From Marinoscillum sp965229915 (GTDB lineage: Bacteria > Bacteroidota > Bacteroidia > Cytophagales > Cyclobacteriaceae): a stretch of 64,000 nucleotides of DNA. Within the stretch, counting starts at the first letter, position 1. Each line of letters begins with the position of its first letter. Below, piece after piece: positions 59,879-64,000 of the stretch. A program made the translations under genes and the position numbers. The stretch spans positions 496,001 through 560,000 of the forward strand of contig NZ_CBDDJZ010000002.1 in the NCBI RefSeq assembly GCF_965229915.1, read 5' to 3'. Below the pieces are notes generated by a model that did not search any database, was not told where the DNA came from, and worked only from the letters and a program-made list of their open reading frames with translations.

Positions 59879-62800
59879 ATGCTCAATAAAATCATAAAAT
59901 ATTTCTTAGAGAATAAGTTGGTCACTGTTCTCGTCCTTACAGGTTTTGTAGCCTGGGGAATTGTAACTGCTCCATTTGGATGGCAAGTGGGTGCATTGCC
60001 TTCTGATCCCGTTCCGGTAGATGCCATACCAGACATAGGAGAAAACCAACAAATCGTTTTTACCCAATGGGCTGGCCGTTCACCACAAGATATTGAAGAT
60101 CAAATCTCTTATCCTTTAACTACCTATTTATTAGGTATCCCAGGAGTAAAATCTATCAGAAGTTCATCCATCTTCGGTTTTTCCAGTATTTATATCATCT
60201 TCTCCGAAGATGTAGAGTTCTATTGGTCACGTTCCAGAATACTCGAAAAACTCAACTCACTACCCTCTGGCTTACTCCCTGATGCCGTACAGCCTGCATT
60301 GGGCCCAGATGCCACCGCCTTAGGGCAGGTGTATTGGTACACCATTGAAGGAAGGGACAAAAACGGAAATCCAACTGGCGGTTGGGACTTGCACGAAATC
60401 CGCACAGTTCAGGACTTCTATGTGAAGTATGGTTTAAATGCAACAGAAGGCGTTTCAGAAGTTGCTTCCATTGGCGGTTTTATTCAGGAATACCAAATTG
60501 ATGTAAATCCTGACGCTTTGAAAGCCTACAACATCCCCTTGCATAAAGTCATGCAGGCAGTACAAAAATCCAATAAGGATGTTGGTGCAAAGACCATAGA
60601 AATCAATCAGGCTGAATATTTAGTTCGTGGTTTAGGATATGTCAAGAAAGTAGAAGACATAGAAAAGGCAGTAGTTGCAGTACAAGACAATGTGCCTATA
60701 AGGATAAAAGACATTGGTGTAGTATCTCTTGGCCCCGCTACAAGACGAGGTATTTTGGACAAAGATGGTGCTGAAGTAGTAGGTGGCGTTGTAGTAGCTC
60801 GATATGGAGCGAATCCCTTGCAGGTCATCAACAATGTAAAAGCCAAAATTATTGAAATAGCACCCGGCCTTCCCAAGAAAACATTGGCTGACGGTAGAGA
60901 AAGCCAGCTTACAATTGTCCCGTTTTATGATCGCTCAGAATTGATCTATGAAACCTTAGGTACACTGGAAGAAGCCTTGTCGCTGGAAATTCTCATTACC
61001 ATTCTGGTGGTGATTGTGATGGTATATAACCTAAGAGCTTCATTCCTTATTTCCAGCCTTTTGCCCATTGCCGTGCTCATGGTGTTTATTGCCATGCGAT
61101 ACTTTGGTGTCGATGCGAATATTGTAGCACTATCAGGAATAGCCATTGCCATCGGAACAATGGTGGACTTAGGTATTATTCTTTCTGAAAATATCATCAA
61201 GCATATTGATGAAGCCCCACCAAGCCAAAAACTAATTGATACCATTTACAATGGAGCATCAGAGGTGGCCACTGCGATATTAACGGCTGTCTCTACCACA
61301 ATTGTGAGTTTTGTCCCTGTATTTACCATGCAGGCAGCAGAAGGCAAGCTGTTTGGTCCTCTGGCTTTTACAAAGACTTTTGCCCTTTTAGCTGCATTGA
61401 TCGTTTCATTGCTGATTTTACCAACGCTGGCACATTGGTTTTTTGGATTCAATATCAAAAACAAGTTTTTAAGAAAGTATGGTCATTACGGCTTAGTACT
61501 TATTGGAATTATAAGCCTCTTTATTGGACAGGTTTGGACGGGAGTGTTACTAATTCTATTTGGAATCATCGGTATTGTAAAAAACATTGAACAGCTCAAA
61601 AATGCTTCACTTCCGACTGTAATAAAGTTCTTACTCAAGTATGCGGAATTAATCATTGTCCTGTTGGGAGTCATTTGGTTGCTGGCAAAATATTGGTTAC
61701 CACTAGGTGCATCTAAATCCCTTCTCCTCAACTTTGTTTTTGTTGCCCTATTGGTCGGTGTTATACTCGGTGCGTTTAGGCTATTGGAATTTCAATACAA
61801 AAAAATCCTCACTTGGTGTTTAAATAACAAAATCAAGTTTTTGATTATCCCGACTATACTCATCCTATTAGGTGCAAATATTTGGCTTGGCTTCAATGCT
61901 GTTTTTGGTTTTGTCTCCAAGGGTTTTGAGAAGGTTGGATGGAATTTGGATCAGACCAAAGGATGGTCAGCCATGTCCCAAACCTTTCCAGGTATAGGAA
62001 AGGAATTTATGCCTTCTCTGGATGAAGGCAGCTTTTTGCTCATGCCGACTTCCATGCCTCATTCAGGTATTGAATATAATCGCAAAGTAGTTGGGCAATT
62101 AGATATGATGCTGACCAATATTCCCGAAATAGAATTGACTGTGGGTAAACTCGGTAGAGTGGAATCTGCACTCGATCCTGCACCTATTTCGATGTATGAA
62201 AACACCATCAATTACAAATCGGAATATATGCTCAATCAAAAAGGGCATAGACAACGATTTAAAGTTGACAATGAGAATCGTTTCATAACTGTTTCAGGTG
62301 ATAGCATCACCAATCAGGAAGGTTTAAATCAGGCCATAGAAGCTAATGATCTTATACCTGATGATAATGGTAAATATTATCGCAACTGGAGAGACCATAT
62401 CCAATCACCCGATGATATTTGGAATGAAATCGTCAAAGTCACTAAAATACCTGGTGTGACATCAGCACCTAAACTTCAGCCCATAGAAACGCGCTTGGTG
62501 ATGCTCCAAACAGGGATGCGAGCTCCTATGGGAATCAAGGTATATGGCCCTGACCTGAAAACAATAGAGAACTTTGGATTGCAGTTGGAGAACGTTCTAA
62601 AAGGAGTGCCTTCTGTAAAGGCAGAAGCAGTATTTGCGGATAGAATTGTAGGTAAACCCTACATACACCTCAACATAAACAGGGATGAAATCTCACGATA
62701 TGGATTGAATATAGAAGATGTTCAGCGGACCATAGAAACTGCAATTGGTGGAATGAAAATCACTTCCACTGTAGAAGGTCGAGAACGATTTCCTGTCAGG

Positions 62801-63703
62801 GTACGCTATCCAAGAGAATTGAGGGATGACCCTGAAGCATTGGGTAAAATACTAATGCCTACACCCACAGGTGCTCAAATTCCATTATCTCAAATCATAG
62901 ACTTTGAATATGTAAGGGGTCCACAAGCGATAAAAAGTGAAGAAACCTTTCTTGTAGGCTATGTCCTTTTTGACAAGAGAGATGGATTTTCTGAAGTCAC
63001 AGTGGTAAATGATGCTCAAAAGACGATCCAAGGCAAAATTGACTCAGGTGAACTGACCGTACCTGCTGGTGTGAGCTATAAGTTTTCAGGGAGTTATGAA
63101 AATCAGGTGAGGGCAGAAAAACGACTTTCTATAATAGTTCCTTTGGTATTGGGAATTGTATTTCTCATTCTTTATTTCCAGTTCCGTTCGGTATCTACTT
63201 CATTAATGGTATTTACTGGAATAGCAATGGCCTTTAGTGGTGGTTTTATCATGCTATGGCTCTATGGGCAAAATTGGTTTGCAGACTTCTCAGTCTTCGG
63301 CACAAACTTTCGTGATTTATTCCAAATACATACTATTAATTTAAGTGTGGCAGTTTGGGTTGGCTTTATTGCCCTCTTTGGAATAGCAACTGACGATGGA
63401 GTATTGATGGCTACTTATCTGGATCAAAGCTTTGATAGAAATAAAACAGATAATATAAAAGGAATAAGAGCGGCAACAGTGGAAGCAGGACAGCGCAGAA
63501 TAAAGCCAGCAGTAATGACAACTGCCACGACCATCATTGCTTTACTACCTATCCTCACTTCAACAGGAAGAGGTTCAGATATTATGATACCCATGGCATT
63601 GCCTGCTGTTGGAGGGATGCTATTTGCTGCCATCACTTATTTCATCGTTCCGGTGATTTACTGCTGGAGAGAAGAACGTAAAATTTTAAAAGGCCAATCA
63701 TGA
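59879..63703 (+). CDS. CusA-type heavy-metal RND pump with inserted membrane segments
   Basis: This 1,274-residue inner-membrane pump is a second HME-RND protein. Its TM4 motif reads GIAIAIGTMVDLGIILSENI, matching the monovalent (Cu+/Ag+) CusA-type pattern (IAIGxMVDxxI..EN) rather than the DFG..DGA pattern of the first pump. Pump domains open with VDAIPDIGENQQIVFTQWAG. Between the two halves (residues about 525-640) is an extra 115-residue stretch with four or five membrane segments (YGLVLIGIISLFIGQVWTGV, AELIIVLLGVIWLLAKYW, LLNFVFVALLVGVILGAF), absent from E. coli CusA (about 1,050 residues). The stop overlaps the next gene by four bases. No channel is fused, so it uses the separate TolC-like protein. 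Confidence 0.9.
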   Translation: MLNKIIKYFLENKLVTVLVLTGFVAWGIVTAPFGWQVGALPSDPVPVDAIPDIGENQQIVFTQWAGRSPQDIEDQISYPLTTYLLGIPGVKSIRSSSIFGFSSIYIIFSEDVEFYWSRSRILEKLNSLPSGLLPDAVQPALGPDATALGQVYWYTIEGRDKNGNPTGGWDLHEIRTVQDFYVKYGLNATEGVSEVASIGGFIQEYQIDVNPDALKAYNIPLHKVMQAVQKSNKDVGAKTIEINQAEYLVRGLGYVKKVEDIEKAVVAVQDNVPIRIKDIGVVSLGPATRRGILDKDGAEVVGGVVVARYGANPLQVINNVKAKIIEIAPGLPKKTLADGRESQLTIVPFYDRSELIYETLGTLEEALSLEILITILVVIVMVYNLRASFLISSLLPIAVLMVFIAMRYFGVDANIVALSGIAIAIGTMVDLGIILSENIIKHIDEAPPSQKLIDTIYNGASEVATAILTAVSTTIVSFVPVFTMQAAEGKLFGPLAFTKTFALLAALIVSLLILPTLAHWFFGFNIKNKFLRKYGHYGLVLIGIISLFIGQVWTGVLLILFGIIGIVKNIEQLKNASLPTVIKFLLKYAELIIVLLGVIWLLAKYWLPLGASKSLLLNFVFVALLVGVILGAFRLLEFQYKKILTWCLNNKIKFLIIPTILILLGANIWLGFNAVFGFVSKGFEKVGWNLDQTKGWSAMSQTFPGIGKEFMPSLDEGSFLLMPTSMPHSGIEYNRKVVGQLDMMLTNIPEIELTVGKLGRVESALDPAPISMYENTINYKSEYMLNQKGHRQRFKVDNENRFITVSGDSITNQEGLNQAIEANDLIPDDNGKYYRNWRDHIQSPDDIWNEIVKVTKIPGVTSAPKLQPIETRLVMLQTGMRAPMGIKVYGPDLKTIENFGLQLENVLKGVPSVKAEAVFADRIVGKPYIHLNINRDEISRYGLNIEDVQRTIETAIGGMKITSTVEGRERFPVRVRYPRELRDDPEALGKILMPTPTGAQIPLSQIIDFEYVRGPQAIKSEETFLVGYVLFDKRDGFSEVTVVNDAQKTIQGKIDSGELTVPAGVSYKFSGSYENQVRAEKRLSIIVPLVLGIVFLILYFQFRSVSTSLMVFTGIAMAFSGGFIMLWLYGQNWFADFSVFGTNFRDLFQIHTINLSVAVWVGFIALFGIATDDGVLMATYLDQSFDRNKTDNIKGIRAATVEAGQRRIKPAVMTTATTIIALLPILTSTGRGSDIMIPMALPAVGGMLFAAITYFIVPVIYCWREERKILKGQS

Positions 63704-64000
63704 AAAAAATAATCATAATCATATTCACGGCATTTGGCTTTTCCACATTAACAAATGCTCAGTCGTTAGATGACTATTTCAAGTTAGCGGCAGAAAACAA
63801 TCCGGGATTGCAGGCTAAATACAAATCCTTTGAAGCTGCCATGCAAAAAGTGACACAAGTTAGCAGCTTGCCAGACCCCAATCTTTCCTTCGGTTATTTC
63901 GTGTCTCCGGTGGAAACAAGAGTCGGGCCGCAACGAGCAAGGTTTTCTTTGACACAAATGTTTCCATGGTTCGGCACTTTAAAAGCCCAGGAAGATGCTG
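63700..64000 (+). CDS. TolC family outer-membrane channel (3' end cut by window)
   Basis: Starts at ATG 63700, overlapping the pump stop (ATGA); 100 residues are seen before the window ends. It has a signal peptide (KKIIIIIFTAFGFSTLTNA) and the start of an outer-membrane factor: SLDDYFKLAAENNPGLQAKY, SLPDPNLSFGYFVSPVETRV and FSLTQMFPWFGTLKAQEDA. It would form the outer-membrane part of the second, Cu/Ag-type exporter. An adaptor gene is expected beyond the edge. Confidence 0.88.
   Translation, partial: MKKIIIIIFTAFGFSTLTNAQSLDDYFKLAAENNPGLQAKYKSFEAAMQKVTQVSSLPDPNLSFGYFVSPVETRVGPQRARFSLTQMFPWFGTLKAQEDA

Larger units (their letters stand above)
40787..64000 (+). mobile_element. Integrative element / metal-resistance island (left part; right end outside window)
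   Basis: It begins behind the mnmE tail and includes an excisionase-like gene, a tyrosine recombinase, two small HTH proteins, a VirE-N/BT4734-like protein and a DUF3987 protein, the usual replication/integration core of Bacteroidota mobilisable transposons. Then come cargo genes: an XRE regulator with Argonaute, and a heavy-metal block of fourteen-plus kilobases. All genes point the same way. No relaxase, mobilisation protein or conjugation gene is seen in the 23 kb present; they may lie beyond the window or the element may be mobilised by another. The inner boundary between core and cargo falls near 47040-47157. Confidence 0.7.

Overview
The window looks like chromosomal DNA from a Bacteroidota bacterium, most likely a marine Cytophagales-type member. 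The signs are very large exported proteins ending in type IX secretion (T9SS) type A sorting domains, a PID-CTERM-like small protein, promoters with the Bacteroidota -7 element TAnnTTTG, the TamB/TamL pair with TamL as a lipoprotein, and DUF4136, DUF3108, DUF6660 and HYC_CC_PP families. No rRNA, tRNA or CRISPR array was seen.

Layout. 1-9,100: the end of a conserved gene, a 58-residue PID-CTERM-like protein, a giant adhesin-like T9SS protein, and a sodium:neurotransmitter-type symporter. 9,250-12,440: a two-domain lipocalin-like secreted protein, a DUF4136 lipoprotein and an NhaC antiporter. 12,440-15,903 (minus): an apparent operon dapD - DUF3108 - TPR lipoprotein - lysA, with two enzymes of the diaminopimelate/lysine pathway. 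16,160-20,084 (plus): an iron module of a DtxR/MntR regulator behind its own operator-like palindrome, a membrane-anchored DtxR-FeoA fusion, and a FeoB split into two overlapping genes. 20,122-31,191 (minus): a 3,689-residue M4 metalloprotease with repeated Ig-like, GATase-like and cadherin modules. 32,011-40,786 (plus): tamB, tamL and mnmE.

From the 3' end of mnmE (40,786) to the window edge every gene is on the plus strand and the content becomes accessory. A tyrosine recombinase, small HTH proteins, a VirE-N/BT4734-like primase and a DUF3987 helicase-like protein mark an integrative element, apparently inserted at the conserved mnmE tail. Its cargo begins with an XRE regulator and a 699-residue prokaryotic Argonaute whose PIWI catalytic residues appear replaced. 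The Argonaute stop codon overlaps the start of a Fur-family regulator, which opens a large metal-resistance block: DUF6660, a divalent-type RND pump fused to its outer-membrane channel, an adaptor, two CDF transporters, an AraC regulator with a metal-binding-like CxxC head, an HMA-MauE protein, HYC_CC_PP, a second (Cu/Ag-type) RND pump, and the start of a TolC-like channel. The right end of the element is not in the window.

The most interesting points are the apparently inactive, partnerless long Argonaute on a metal-resistance island, the mnmE-tail integration with helically phased GATACA repeats, the split FeoB with a membrane-anchored DtxR-FeoA regulator, and several promoters placed so close to start codons that leaderless mRNAs are likely.
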